Below are positions 1 through 8,488 of a DNA stretch of 64,000 nucleotides, one piece after another. The notes below the pieces were generated by a model, which saw only the letters and a program-made list of their open reading frames with translations, did not search any database and was not told the origin of the DNA. The position numbers were made by a program, and so were the translations under genes. The stretch is from Bacteroidia bacterium (lineage in GTDB: Bacteria > Bacteroidota > Bacteroidia > Flavobacteriales > Flavobacteriaceae), in NCBI GenBank assembly GCA_030427735.1, contig JAUIBP010000003.1, positions 248,001 through 312,000 of the forward strand. The letters are read 5' to 3'. The number at the start of each line of letters is the position of its first letter. The stretch's first letter is position 1.

Positions 1-75
1 AAACTAAAACGCGATGCAGCGACTCCACAAGATTTTAAGGACTTAATATCTCATCTATTTCAATTTCAAAAATAA
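1..75 (+). CDS. C-terminal end of an unidentified protein (partial)
   Basis: The window opens inside an open frame in frame 1 that runs 24 codons to a TAA at 73-75. The visible tail is polar and ends in QFQK. It is too short to place in a family. The 70 bases after it hold a -7 promoter box for the next gene, so the two genes are probably separate transcription units. Confidence 0.5.
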   Translation, partial: KLKRDAATPQDFKDLISHLFQFQK

Positions 76-117
76 TTTTTTTGAAGTACGCCATTCCGTT
101 TTAACAGATATAACTCC

Positions 118-125
118 TATCTTTG
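118..125 (+). promoter_or_regulatory. -7 promoter box for the HipA-like gene
   Basis: TATCTTTG fits the Bacteroidota -7 consensus TAnnTTTG exactly and lies 20 bases before the ATG at 146. I see no clear TTTG -33 box at the expected distance. Confidence 0.5.
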
Positions 126-145
126 GTGCATAATTTTAAAGTCTT

Positions 146-934
146 ATGGCCCTAGAAATTCGAGATGTTCAAGTGATGCGTTATATCACTCCTTTACGCG
201 AAGGTGGCTCCTTACCTGCGATTGCTGAAGCCGACGACGGGTTTAATTATGTCGTAAAATTTAAAGGCGCTGGTCATGGCCCCAAAGGATTGATATCGGA
301 ATTTTTGGGTTGTGAGATTGCGCGAGCACTCGGTTTATTAGTGCCTGAAATTGTATTTGCAGATTTAGATGAAGCTTTTGGTCGTACAGAAGGCGATGAA
401 GAAATTCAGGATTTACTAAAATGGAGTCAAGGTAGGAATATTGGCCTACACTATTTGTCTGGTGCCGTAAATTTCGATCCTGTTGTAACTACAGTTAACG
501 AAACTCTAGCTTCTAAAATCGTGTGGCTAGATGCTTTTATAACGAATATAGACCGTACCGCTAGAAATACCAATATGCTCATTTGGAATAAAGAACTTTG
601 GTTAATAGACCACGGTGCTTCATTTTATTTTCAGCATACTTGGAAGGATATCGATAAAGCAGCCAAAACGCCTTTCAACTTAATAAAAGATCATGTGTTG
701 TTACCTCAAGCCACACAACTTGAAACGGTTAACAACCATTTTAAAACCGTGTTAACACCAGATTTTTTTAAAACTTTGGTCGATTTAATTCCTGAATCTT
801 GGTTGATTTGGGATGGTTTTCTGGAAACTCCAGAAGATTTTAAAAAAGGATATTTAGAGTTTTTAACCACGCGTTTAGCACATTCAGAAATTTTTACAAA
901 CGAAGCCATACATGCCAGAAAAACTACTATATGA
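146..934 (+). CDS. HipA-like kinase-fold protein (HipA_2 type)
   Basis: A 262-residue soluble protein resembling the stand-alone HipA-like kinases. A lysine-rich strand near residues 38-40 could hold the ATP-anchoring lysine. The segment NIDRTARN (134-141) matches the HipA catalytic loop pattern N-x-D-R-x-x-x-N, and LIDHG (153-157) supplies the second acidic residue expected for metal binding. It lacks the N-terminal subdomain of classical HipA, and no HipB-type DNA-binding gene is adjacent. Instead its last 23 bases overlap a DUF3037 gene, a pairing known from many bacteria but without an assigned role. A Ser/Thr kinase activity, possibly as part of a toxin-antitoxin-like pair, is inference. 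Confidence 0.75.
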   Translation: MALEIRDVQVMRYITPLREGGSLPAIAEADDGFNYVVKFKGAGHGPKGLISEFLGCEIARALGLLVPEIVFADLDEAFGRTEGDEEIQDLLKWSQGRNIGLHYLSGAVNFDPVVTTVNETLASKIVWLDAFITNIDRTARNTNMLIWNKELWLIDHGASFYFQHTWKDIDKAAKTPFNLIKDHVLLPQATQLETVNNHFKTVLTPDFFKTLVDLIPESWLIWDGFLETPEDFKKGYLEFLTTRLAHSEIFTNEAIHARKTTI

Positions 935-1301
935 ATATGCCATAATTAGGTATGTGCCGCAAGTAGAACGCGAAGAGTTTTTAAATCTTGGCGTTATTTT
1001 ATTTTGCAAGCAACACAAGTGTATTAAAATCGATTTTAATATCGATATCCAGCGTATTGAAGCCTTTAGCAAAGTGGCTAATCTTAGCGTTTTACAAGAG
1101 CACTTACTTGCTTTTAAGCGTATTGCCGAAGCACAAAACAACAGTGGAGTAATTGGCGCTTTAGATGCCGCCTCGCGATTTAGATGGTTAACCGCTGTAA
1201 GGAGTTCGGTGATACAAACATCTAGGCCACACCCAGGGTTTAGCTACGATTTAGATTGTACCCTATCGCAGTTAATGACCACTATGGTGCTTCAAAATTA
1301 G
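912..1301 (+). CDS. DUF3037 family protein
   Basis: A 129-residue protein starting with an ATG inside the end of the HipA-like gene, so the two are translationally coupled. The opening YEYAIIRYVPQVEREEFLNL is the typical DUF3037 start, and the RPHPGF segment near residue 105 is also typical. No membrane segment or signal peptide is present. Its constant partnership with HipA-like kinases suggests it is the substrate, regulator or antidote of the kinase, but no function is established. The end overlaps the end of the convergent SRPBCC gene by 20 bases. Confidence 0.8.
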   Translation: MPEKLLYEYAIIRYVPQVEREEFLNLGVILFCKQHKCIKIDFNIDIQRIEAFSKVANLSVLQEHLLAFKRIAEAQNNSGVIGALDAASRFRWLTAVRSSVIQTSRPHPGFSYDLDCTLSQLMTTMVLQN

Positions 1302-1782
1302 CATTATACACACCAAAAAGAGCTTCTAAAGTCTTAGCCCGATATTTAAAAATGTTTTCTAATTTAGGTTTTACCAGTATCGGAAATAACAGTTTGCCTA
1401 GCCATCCAAATGGTAATTTAAAATCTACAACGTCTTCCATTTCAACACCGTCAGCGATCTCCTTAATAAAATGTTTATGATGCCATAGTTTATAAGGACC
1501 AAACCGTTGTTCGTCTACAAAATATGTTGGCGCATGAACCTGAGTAATCTCGGTAACCCAATGCGTTTTAAACGTTCCAAATGGCTTTACAGTATATTCA
1601 ATAATTTGTCCGGCAAACATAGGCTTATCGGCACCTAAAATAATCTCGAAATCCATCGTTTTTGGTGTAATTACTTTTAAATTTCGAGGATTCGATAAAA
1701 ACTCCCAAGCTTGCTCAATAGTAATGGGTAATTTTTGTTTGGCTGCTAAACGATACAATAAGCCCGACGACGTAATTTGCAT
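1282..1782 (-). CDS. SRPBCC-family ligand-binding protein
   Basis: A 166-residue cytosolic protein of the START-like/SRPBCC fold. The N-terminal stretch with LPITIEQAWEFLSNPRNL and the ITPKTMDF motif is typical of the group often named cyclase/dehydrase or cell-division-inhibitor-like proteins. It begins only 14 bases after the stop of glutathione peroxidase and probably shares its transcript. The ligand is unknown. The 3' end overlaps the convergent DUF3037 gene by 20 bases. Confidence 0.75.
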   Translation of the reverse strand: MQITSSGLLYRLAAKQKLPITIEQAWEFLSNPRNLKVITPKTMDFEIILGADKPMFAGQIIEYTVKPFGTFKTHWVTEITQVHAPTYFVDEQRFGPYKLWHHKHFIKEIADGVEMEDVVDFKLPFGWLGKLLFPILVKPKLENIFKYRAKTLEALFGVYNANFEAP

Positions 1783-1796
1783 ATCAATGTGTAAGC

Positions 1797-2282
1797 TTAA
1801 GCTTTTAAATGTTTTGTTATTTTTTTGCTCAACGGTTTTGTAATGGAATAATAATAGTCTATCAGTTGCCCATTTTCATCAATCAGATATTTTTGAAAAT
1901 TCCATTTTACAGAAGAACTTTTTATGCCGTTAATGGTCTTGTCGGTTAACCAAGCGTACAACGGATGCTGATCTTTTCCTTTTACATCTACTTTTTCGGT
2001 CATTAAAAATGATACCCCGTAATTGACTTTACAAAATGAAGCAATCTCATCATGTACACCCGGTTCTTGATTTCCAAATTGATTACACGGTACACCTATA
2101 ACCATTACATTCTCCTTATAAGTATCGTATAAGTTTTGTAAATCTTCATATTGGTTTGTAAAGCCACATTTAGATGCCGTGTTGACTATAAGTAATTTTT
2201 TTCCTTTAAAACTCTCCAAATCAATAGGCTCACCTGTAAGGCTATTAATCTTAATATCATAAATAGATTGTTGTGCTGTCAT
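1797..2282 (-). CDS. Glutathione peroxidase family thiol peroxidase
   Basis: A 161-residue non-selenium glutathione peroxidase homologue. The peroxidatic residue is Cys39 in NTASKCGFTNQY, and Gln68 (CNQFGNQEPG) and Trp127-Asn128 (KWNFQKYL) complete the catalytic tetrad. Cys84 in ASFCKVNYG sits where bacterial and plant members carry the resolving cysteine, so the enzyme probably uses thioredoxin rather than glutathione. There is no signal peptide, so it should act in the cytoplasm against hydrogen and lipid peroxides. It is the first gene of a likely two-gene unit with the SRPBCC protein and lies divergent from the TetR-led stress operon. Confidence 0.92.
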   Translation of the reverse strand: MTAQQSIYDIKINSLTGEPIDLESFKGKKLLIVNTASKCGFTNQYEDLQNLYDTYKENVMVIGVPCNQFGNQEPGVHDEIASFCKVNYGVSFLMTEKVDVKGKDQHPLYAWLTDKTINGIKSSSVKWNFQKYLIDENGQLIDYYYSITKPLSKKITKHLKA

Positions 2283-2419
2283 AGTTAATGTCTTTATCCC
2301 CTAATATACAATTCCTTTTAAATACTATTAAATTTCGTAAATGCATTATGTTAGATTTAACACGGCGTTAAAGTATTACTAAACACATAAAAAATGAATG
2401 TTTATTCTTTTTTTGATTG

Positions 2420-2427
2420 TAACTTTG
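2420..2427 (+). promoter_or_regulatory. -7 promoter box for the TetR-led operon
   Basis: TAACTTTG matches TAnnTTTG and lies 16 bases before the TetR start codon, giving a very short leader. The gap to the divergent peroxidase gene (2283-2443) would hold the operator of the TetR protein, but I could not see a clear palindrome. Confidence 0.55.
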
Positions 2428-2443
2428 CTGCGGATTTATAATT

Positions 2444-3031
2444 ATGATTTCACAAAAGAAAAGCGAAATTAAACGAGCCGCATTAGTTAAAGCTACCATT
2501 AGCTTGGTGAATAACCAAGGGTTTCATGCAGCCCCCATGTCTAAAATAGCTAAACTCGCCAATGTATCGCCTGCAACCATTTATTTGTATTTCGAAAATA
2601 AGCAGGATCTTATTAATCAGGTATATGTTGAAGTTAAGGCACGGTTTATGGACTATGCGTTTAAAACTTACACCGAAACCATGACTGTAGAAGAAGGTTT
2701 TAAAACGGTATGGTATCGTATCGCAGCATTTAAAATTAACGATATCGAGCAAGGTTTTTTTCTTTCTCAATGTGAAAACACTCCCATGATTGAAGAACAT
2801 TGCCGAAAACAAGGGCTTCAATATTTAAATCCCCTACTCGACCTCTGGGTTAAAGGTCAAGAGCAACATATTATTAAAAAAATAGCCCCACACATACTTT
2901 ATGCCAATACCATTTATCCTTTGGCTTTTTTAATGAATGCTCAAAAACGAGGCGATTTTAAACTTACAAAACAACATTTAGACACGGCTTACCAATGCGC
3001 TTGGGATAGCATAAAAAATAATAACGCTTAA
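2444..3031 (+). CDS. TetR/AcrR family transcriptional regulator
   Basis: A 195-residue protein with a TetR-type DNA-binding domain at about residues 10-58: the helix-turn-helix reads MSKIAKLANVSPATIYLYF, followed by ENKQDLINQVY. The rest is a helical ligand-binding domain. It stands first in a same-strand set with a nitroreductase (22-base gap), a YqhD-type reductase and a DJ-1/Hsp31-type protein. By analogy with NemR and similar regulators it probably represses this set until a reactive electrophile binds; the inducer is not known. Confidence 0.88.
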   Translation: MISQKKSEIKRAALVKATISLVNNQGFHAAPMSKIAKLANVSPATIYLYFENKQDLINQVYVEVKARFMDYAFKTYTETMTVEEGFKTVWYRIAAFKINDIEQGFFLSQCENTPMIEEHCRKQGLQYLNPLLDLWVKGQEQHIIKKIAPHILYANTIYPLAFLMNAQKRGDFKLTKQHLDTAYQCAWDSIKNNNA

Positions 3032-3052
3032 ATACATTACACATAAATTAAT

Positions 3053-3685
3053 ATGGAATTAATAGACAAATTAAACTGGAGATACGCTGCAAAAGCCATG
3101 AACGGACAAACCGTAGCACAAGATAAAATTGATCGCATTTTGGAAGCTGCACGATTAGCGCCTACATCCAGCGGTTTACAACCTTTCGAAATTTTAGTGG
3201 TTACCAATCCAGACATAAAAGCCAAAATTAAAGAGGTGGCTTGGAATCAGTCTGTAGTAACAGATTGTTCGCATTTATTGGTGTTTGCCGCATGGGACAC
3301 TTACACGGCAGAGCGTATAAACGAAGTTTTTGATTTAACCAACAAAATTAGAGGTTACGAAAACGAAGGTTTTGAAGCTTACCGACAAAAGTTATTAAGC
3401 TTTTACCCAAACCAAGACCCAGAAAACAACTTTACGCATGCTGCCAAACAAGCTTACATCGCTTTTGGTTTAGCCATAGCTGCAGCGGCTTACGAAGGTG
3501 TAGATGCCACACCAATGGAAGGCTTTACGCCAGAAGCAGTAGACGAGATTTTAGGCTTACGCGACAAAGGTCTCCGCAGTGCTATTTTATTACCACTAGG
3601 CTATCGGGACGAGGCTAACGATTGGTTGGTAAATCAGGTTAAAGTTAGAAAGGCTACAGAAGATTTAGTTACCGTTATAGATTAG
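3053..3685 (+). CDS. NAD(P)H-dependent nitroreductase-family flavoprotein
   Basis: A 210-residue FMN enzyme of the nitroreductase superfamily. The N-terminal segment LNWRYAAKAMNG and the motif APTSSGLQPFEI are typical FMN-contact regions of NfsB/YdgI-like oxidoreductases, and the C-terminal PLGYRDEAND is the usual second FMN-binding stretch. Such proteins form homodimers and reduce nitroaromatics, quinones or other electrophiles with NAD(P)H. Its position directly behind a TetR gene and ahead of an aldehyde reductase fits a detoxification role. The physiological substrate cannot be read from the sequence. Confidence 0.88.
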   Translation: MELIDKLNWRYAAKAMNGQTVAQDKIDRILEAARLAPTSSGLQPFEILVVTNPDIKAKIKEVAWNQSVVTDCSHLLVFAAWDTYTAERINEVFDLTNKIRGYENEGFEAYRQKLLSFYPNQDPENNFTHAAKQAYIAFGLAIAAAAYEGVDATPMEGFTPEAVDEILGLRDKGLRSAILLPLGYRDEANDWLVNQVKVRKATEDLVTVID

Positions 3686-3748
3686 ATTTTTTGTAATCTA
3701 AAGCTAGAGAACATAACAAATTTAAATTACCACTAAAATAAAAACGAT

Positions 3749-4909
3749 ATGAACAATTTTGAATTTATAAATCCAACAAAAATTATTTTTGGAAAAAACA
3801 CCATAGCTAAACTTACAGAGGAAATCCCTGCTAATGCCAAAGTTTTAATGCTTTACGGTGGTGGAAGTATTAAAAAAAACGGAATTTATGATCAGGTTAA
3901 AGCGGCATTAAAAACCATAGACCATATCGAATTTGGTGGTATACCAGCAAATCCGGAATACACGGTTTTAATGCAGGCTTTAGAGCTTATAAAAAATGAA
4001 AACATCACCTATTTACTAGCTGTTGGCGGTGGTTCGGTAATAGACGGCACCAAATTTTTATCGGCTGCAGCTTATTTTAAAGGCGAAACACCTTGGGACA
4101 TTTTAACCGAAAAAATACGCACAGAACAAGGGATGCCTTTTGGAACCGTATTAACACTTCCCGCAACAGGTTCGGAAATGAATTCGGGAGCGGTTATCAC
4201 TAGAGCGTCAACACAGGAAAAACTTGCTATGGGCGGCCCTGGTTTATTCCCTACATTTTCTATACTAGATCCTCAGGTTATTCAGTCCATTCCAAAACGT
4301 CAGTTGGCCAATGGTATTACCGATGCTTTTAGTCATGTATTAGAGCAATACCTTACCTATCCTATTGGTGCATTATTACAAGATCGGTTTGCAGAAAGTA
4401 TCATGCAAACGCTAATAGAAGTTGCGCCAAAAATTTTAAAAGATCCTAAAGATTATGAAGCCGCTTCTAATTTTATGTGGAGTTGTACTATGGCCTTAAA
4501 CGGTTTAATCCAAAAAGGAGTTCCTACAGACTGGGCGGTTCATGCTATGGGGCACGAACTTACTGCCTTGTTCGGTATCGATCACGCCAGAACCTTAGCC
4601 ATTATAGCGCCGAGTCATTATCAGTACAATTTCGAAACTAAAAAAGAGAAACTGGCACAATATGCAGAACGTGTTTGGCAAATTAACAGCGGAAGTTTAG
4701 AAGATAAAGCCTATGCTGCCATCGAAAAAACAGAGCAATTCTTTAATAGTTTAGGTATAGATACTAAACTATCTAAATACACAAAAGATTACGACGGTAC
4801 GGCCGAAATTATAGCCCAACGTTTTACAGAGCGAGGCTGGTTAGGTTTAGGGGAACGTCAAGCTTTAAAACCTGAAGATGTAGAGAGTATTGTACTTATG
4901 GCTTACTAA
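3749..4909 (+). CDS. yqhD: Iron-containing alcohol dehydrogenase, YqhD-type aldehyde reductase
   Basis: A 386-residue group III alcohol dehydrogenase. The N-terminal MNNFEFINPTKIIFGK and GGGS motifs are typical of YqhD/BDH. Metal ligands are visible as Asp192 and His196 (GITDAFSHVLEQ), His265 (WAVHAMGHE) and His279 (GIDHART). E. coli YqhD reduces short-chain aldehydes, including those from lipid peroxidation and glyoxals, with NADPH. Length and motifs match that enzyme well. It follows the nitroreductase after 63 bases and precedes the DJ-1/Hsp31-type gene by 35 bases. Confidence 0.9.
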   Translation: MNNFEFINPTKIIFGKNTIAKLTEEIPANAKVLMLYGGGSIKKNGIYDQVKAALKTIDHIEFGGIPANPEYTVLMQALELIKNENITYLLAVGGGSVIDGTKFLSAAAYFKGETPWDILTEKIRTEQGMPFGTVLTLPATGSEMNSGAVITRASTQEKLAMGGPGLFPTFSILDPQVIQSIPKRQLANGITDAFSHVLEQYLTYPIGALLQDRFAESIMQTLIEVAPKILKDPKDYEAASNFMWSCTMALNGLIQKGVPTDWAVHAMGHELTALFGIDHARTLAIIAPSHYQYNFETKKEKLAQYAERVWQINSGSLEDKAYAAIEKTEQFFNSLGIDTKLSKYTKDYDGTAEIIAQRFTERGWLGLGERQALKPEDVESIVLMAY

Positions 4910-4944
4910 AGCCATGCATTTATTAACTTAAAAACTCAAACATT

Positions 4945-5637
4945 ATGAAAATTTTATTTGTATTAACATCGCACGATACATTAGGAAATACAGGAAAGAA
5001 AACTGGTTTTTGGATTGAAGAATTTGCGAGTCCATATTATGCCTTGGCAGATAATGGTGCTCAAATTACTATTGCTACACCTAAAGGCGGGCCTGCACCA
5101 ATAGACCCAAGTAGTGATACCGAAGAAAATGCAACTCCGGCAACAAAACGTTTTAAAACTGATGCTGAAGTGCAAGAGAAAATTCAAAATACCATTCCTT
5201 TATCTGTTGTTAATGCTAACGATTATGCGGCTATATTTTACCCTGGCGGTCATGGTCCTTTATGGGATTTAGCTAACGACAGTACATCTATTAAATTAAT
5301 TGAACAATTTAATGCCGCTGAAAAACCAATAGGTTTGGTGTGTCATGCTCCAGCAGCTCTTAAATATGTTAAAAATACAGATGGTGCACCTTTAGTACAT
5401 GGCAAGCAAGTAACCGGTTTTTCTAATTCGGAAGAAGCCGCCGTGCAACTTACCGATGTGGTTCCGTTTTTGGTAGAAGATATGTTAAAGGCCAATGGCG
5501 GTAATTATACCAAAACTAACGATTGGGGCGTACATGTGGTTAAAGACGGACATTTAATTACGGGACAAAATCCTGCTTCATCAGAATTGGTTGCCGAAAC
5601 TTTACTAAAAGCTATTAAACCACTTCGTAATGGATAA
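4945..5637 (+). CDS. DJ-1/PfpI superfamily protein, Hsp31/glyoxalase III-like
   Basis: A 230-residue type 1 glutamine-amidotransferase-fold protein. The nucleophile elbow LVCHAPAAL contains Cys133 and His134, and Glu25 in GFWIEEFASP is the conserved acid that pairs with the cysteine. The long N-terminal loop with a SDTEENATPATKRF segment is typical of the Hsp31-like branch, whose members act as glutathione-independent glyoxalases, chaperones or debated protein deglycases. Being the last gene of the TetR-led operon, it fits methylglyoxal or aldehyde defence. A hairpin terminator follows at once. Confidence 0.88.
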   Translation: MKILFVLTSHDTLGNTGKKTGFWIEEFASPYYALADNGAQITIATPKGGPAPIDPSSDTEENATPATKRFKTDAEVQEKIQNTIPLSVVNANDYAAIFYPGGHGPLWDLANDSTSIKLIEQFNAAEKPIGLVCHAPAALKYVKNTDGAPLVHGKQVTGFSNSEEAAVQLTDVVPFLVEDMLKANGGNYTKTNDWGVHVVKDGHLITGQNPASSELVAETLLKAIKPLRNG

Positions 5638-5661
5638 AATTTAAATCTGAATGATACTATG

Positions 5662-5698
5662 AAGGCCTTAACGTTTATGTTGAAGGCCTTTATTTTTT
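5662..5698 (+). terminator. Rho-independent terminator after the stress operon
   Basis: AAGGCCTTAAC and GTTGAAGGCCTT form a stem of about 11 pairs with one bulge around a short A/T-rich loop, followed by TTATTTTTT. It ends the TetR-nitroreductase-YqhD-DJ-1 unit. Confidence 0.75.
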
Positions 5699-5731
5699 AA
5701 TAATGCCTTATATTCGCTTCAAAACATAAAG

Positions 5732-6598
5732 ATGCACAGAAAAAACAAGCATAATACTACTTATAATTTCGATGCCTTAATTACAGCAAATCCTTCATTA
5801 AAGCCGTTTGTTTTTCTGAGTCCTTTAAGTCAAAATCAAACTATAGATTTTTCTAACCCAGATGCTGTTTATCAATTAAACAAAGCCATTTTACTAAAAG
5901 ATTATGATCTTAAAGATTGGCAATTATCAAAAGGTTATTTATGTCCGCCCATTCCTGGGCGAGCCGATTATCTTCACCATATACATGATTTATTACAATC
6001 GGATTCAAGTATTGAAAACAATTCAGCCATAAAAGGTTTAGATATAGGTGTTGGGGCAAATACTATCTACCCTATTTTAGCGGCTAAATTATACCAATGG
6101 CAAATGGTGGGCTGCGATATTAACGAACAGGCCATTATTAGTGCCCAACAAAATGTGTCTTTAAATCCGTCGTTGCAATCGTTTATCGAAATCCGTTTAC
6201 AAAATAATCCTGCTTATATGTTTAAAAATATTGTTGGTTTAGAGGAATCATTTCACTTTACAATGTGCAATCCCCCATTTTTCAGTTCGGAAGACGATGC
6301 CAGAAAAGCCTCATTGTCTAAAACCAGAAATTTAAATCAAAATTTAGGTACTCTTAATTTTGGAGGACAAGCCAATGAACTGTGGTGTAATGGTGGTGAA
6401 GCTTTATTTATTAAACGAATGATAAAACAAAGTACCGAATTTAAGCACCAAGTCATATGGTTTACTACTTTAGTTTCTAAACAAGCCCATGTTGCCAAAT
6501 TGCAAAAACAACTCGATAAAGTTAAGGCTAGCCATAAACTAATACCTATGGAACAAGGACACAAAAAAAGCAGGATTTTAGCTTGGAAATACGACTAA
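5732..6598 (+). CDS. rlmF: 23S rRNA (adenine(1618)-N(6))-methyltransferase RlmF
   Basis: A 288-residue class I SAM-dependent methyltransferase. Motif I reads LDIGVGANTIYP at about 103-114, with the acidic end of strand 2 at GCDIN (127-131). The catalytic N6-adenine signature NPPF occurs at 180-183. The N-terminal domain beginning with HRKNKHN and the ALITANPSLKPFV segment is specific to RlmF, which modifies A1618 of 23S rRNA. The length is usual for the family. It is monocistronic, with a near-consensus -7 box (TATATTCG) just upstream. Confidence 0.92.
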   Translation: MHRKNKHNTTYNFDALITANPSLKPFVFLSPLSQNQTIDFSNPDAVYQLNKAILLKDYDLKDWQLSKGYLCPPIPGRADYLHHIHDLLQSDSSIENNSAIKGLDIGVGANTIYPILAAKLYQWQMVGCDINEQAIISAQQNVSLNPSLQSFIEIRLQNNPAYMFKNIVGLEESFHFTMCNPPFFSSEDDARKASLSKTRNLNQNLGTLNFGGQANELWCNGGEALFIKRMIKQSTEFKHQVIWFTTLVSKQAHVAKLQKQLDKVKASHKLIPMEQGHKKSRILAWKYD

Positions 6599-6685
6599 AT
6601 AATGTGTATTTAGACTCGAAAAAACACAATTCTAGCTAACTATTTTCTCACTAGTAAGTACTCTATACTCGCTACCAAAAACTAC

Positions 6686-8239
6686 TTAGTCCTCTGGTGG
6701 AAACCCATTAATTTCTTCGTATAAATCGTCGAAATTTTCGCGGATATATGCTCTTAATTTTTTGCGGTAATCGTCGCGCAACCATTCTACAAAATTGTAG
6801 GTGCTTTTACTAATACACTTGGTGTAACGTTGTATGCGGTAATCGATATCGTCGCCCAACATTTTGGCCAAACCTAGCGCATCGTACATATCTTCGCTAT
6901 TTTCTGTACAGATATAAGCATGATGATGTATGGAACGCTCTAAAACCACTTTAGACGATTCTCCTTTACGGATGGAGTCGATGTAAGTTTTTCTGACATC
7001 GAAATATACCGAATTGGATTTCGAAAATTCCTGACGTAAATCTTCAGGCATTTCGTACCTGAAATTTTCTTCTAATTCTTCATCACTTAAAATACCATCA
7101 AGATAAAAGTTTGGCGATCTAAAAATTTTCTGCCAATCTAAATCGGCTCCCCATGGTCCAAAACGGTGAAAGTTATTCCCTAAATCTATAACGTTAAACG
7201 TCGATTTATTTTTAAATATACGCGACCCACGACCAATCATCTGATAATATAAGGTAAGTGATTTCGTGGCACGATTTAATATGATTGATTCTACCGAAGG
7301 CTCGTCGAAACCTGTGGTTAATATACTTACCGATGTTAAAATAGCATCGGGTGTTTCCTTAAACCATTTCAGTATTTTTTTACGTTCCTTTTTGGTATTG
7401 GTATTATCTAAATGCTGTATAGGGTATCCTGCTGCTCTAAACGTGTCGTATACGTGCAACGAGGTGTTAATACCATTATTAAAAATAAGTGTTTTTTTGC
7501 CTTTAGAACGCTCTTCGTAAGCCTGAACCAATTTTCCTAACATATCGCTATTGGTGTACAGATCTTCAGACGATTTTACGGTATAATCGCCATTAGCACC
7601 AACAACCAACGAGGTTAATCCTACATTATAAGAATACACTTCTGCGCGTGCTAAAAACTCATTTTCTATCAACGATTGAATTGATTCTCCAACAATAAGC
7701 TCATTGTAGTTATCGTTCATTGGTAATTTTATATTCGAACTCAAAGGGGTTGCGGTAACTCCTAAAATGAATGAGTTTTCGAAAAACTTAAAAAGCTTAG
7801 TAAACGAGTTGTAATGTGCTTCATCAATAATCACTAAACCAACATCCGAAATATCTAATTTATCATCGTTCAAACGGTTATTTAAAGTCTCGACCATAGC
7901 CACAAAACAGCTGTACTCGTTTTGATCCTCTAAATTGGCTTTACTATGAATAACTTTATTGCTAACCCCAAATTCTGTAAGCATACCCGATGTTTGCTTG
8001 CATAACTCGATTCGGTGGGTCATAACCAAAACTTTCTTGTTATGATGCTTTAAATATTGTCTTACAATTTCAGAGAATATTACGGTTTTACCACCACCTG
8101 TAGGTAATTGATACAATAAATGGTAATCTTCGGGCGCTTCTTCAAAACATTTAAAAATTCTGTTGATAGCTCCTTTTTGATAACTATATAAATCTTTTCC
8201 GGCTTTCCTTTCTGCTAATTCTGTAGCTGTAACTGACAT
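6686..8239 (-). CDS. DEAD/DEAH-box superfamily 2 helicase
   Basis: A 517-residue SF2 helicase-like protein. Walker A is LPTGGGKT (45-52), motif II is DEAH (139-142), VTATP forms motif III, and QMIGRGSR forms motif VI in the second RecA-like domain. The region after about residue 370 is a family-specific tail with no recognised domain. The architecture is close to RadD/YejH-type and restriction-enzyme-R-like ATPases, but no methylase, specificity or nuclease gene is next to it, so it is not part of a restriction system here. Its substrate is unknown. Confidence 0.85.
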   Translation of the reverse strand: MSVTATELAERKAGKDLYSYQKGAINRIFKCFEEAPEDYHLLYQLPTGGGKTVIFSEIVRQYLKHHNKKVLVMTHRIELCKQTSGMLTEFGVSNKVIHSKANLEDQNEYSCFVAMVETLNNRLNDDKLDISDVGLVIIDEAHYNSFTKLFKFFENSFILGVTATPLSSNIKLPMNDNYNELIVGESIQSLIENEFLARAEVYSYNVGLTSLVVGANGDYTVKSSEDLYTNSDMLGKLVQAYEERSKGKKTLIFNNGINTSLHVYDTFRAAGYPIQHLDNTNTKKERKKILKWFKETPDAILTSVSILTTGFDEPSVESIILNRATKSLTLYYQMIGRGSRIFKNKSTFNVIDLGNNFHRFGPWGADLDWQKIFRSPNFYLDGILSDEELEENFRYEMPEDLRQEFSKSNSVYFDVRKTYIDSIRKGESSKVVLERSIHHHAYICTENSEDMYDALGLAKMLGDDIDYRIQRYTKCISKSTYNFVEWLRDDYRKKLRAYIRENFDDLYEEINGFPPED

Positions 8240-8261
8240 TCACTTTGATTTTTAAGAGTTG

Positions 8262-8269
8262 CAAAAATA
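8262..8269 (-). promoter_or_regulatory. -7 promoter box for the DEAH helicase
   Basis: On the minus strand this reads TATTTTTG, an exact TAnnTTTG, 22 bases before the helicase ATG. Confidence 0.55.
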
Positions 8270-8488
8270 AGGCGTTTTCTAGGGTTTTGCAGATTTTTTT
8301 TAGAGAAATTATTAGAAACTCTTTTTTTAGGAATTATCTTCCTTTAAAATATCGTTTTAAGTTAATTTAAAGAATTATACCTCGAACAATTTAACATTCA
8401 CAAAAACAGCGAATTATGCATTATTCAAAATAACTAAAATTATATATAATGATTTAAAATAGAATCTTCTTTAAATATAGAATACCAA

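Noticed and set aside
1256-1480. 74-codon open frame spanning the DUF3037/SRPBCC junction
   Set aside because: It runs antisense through the SRPBCC gene and has no start signal or family.
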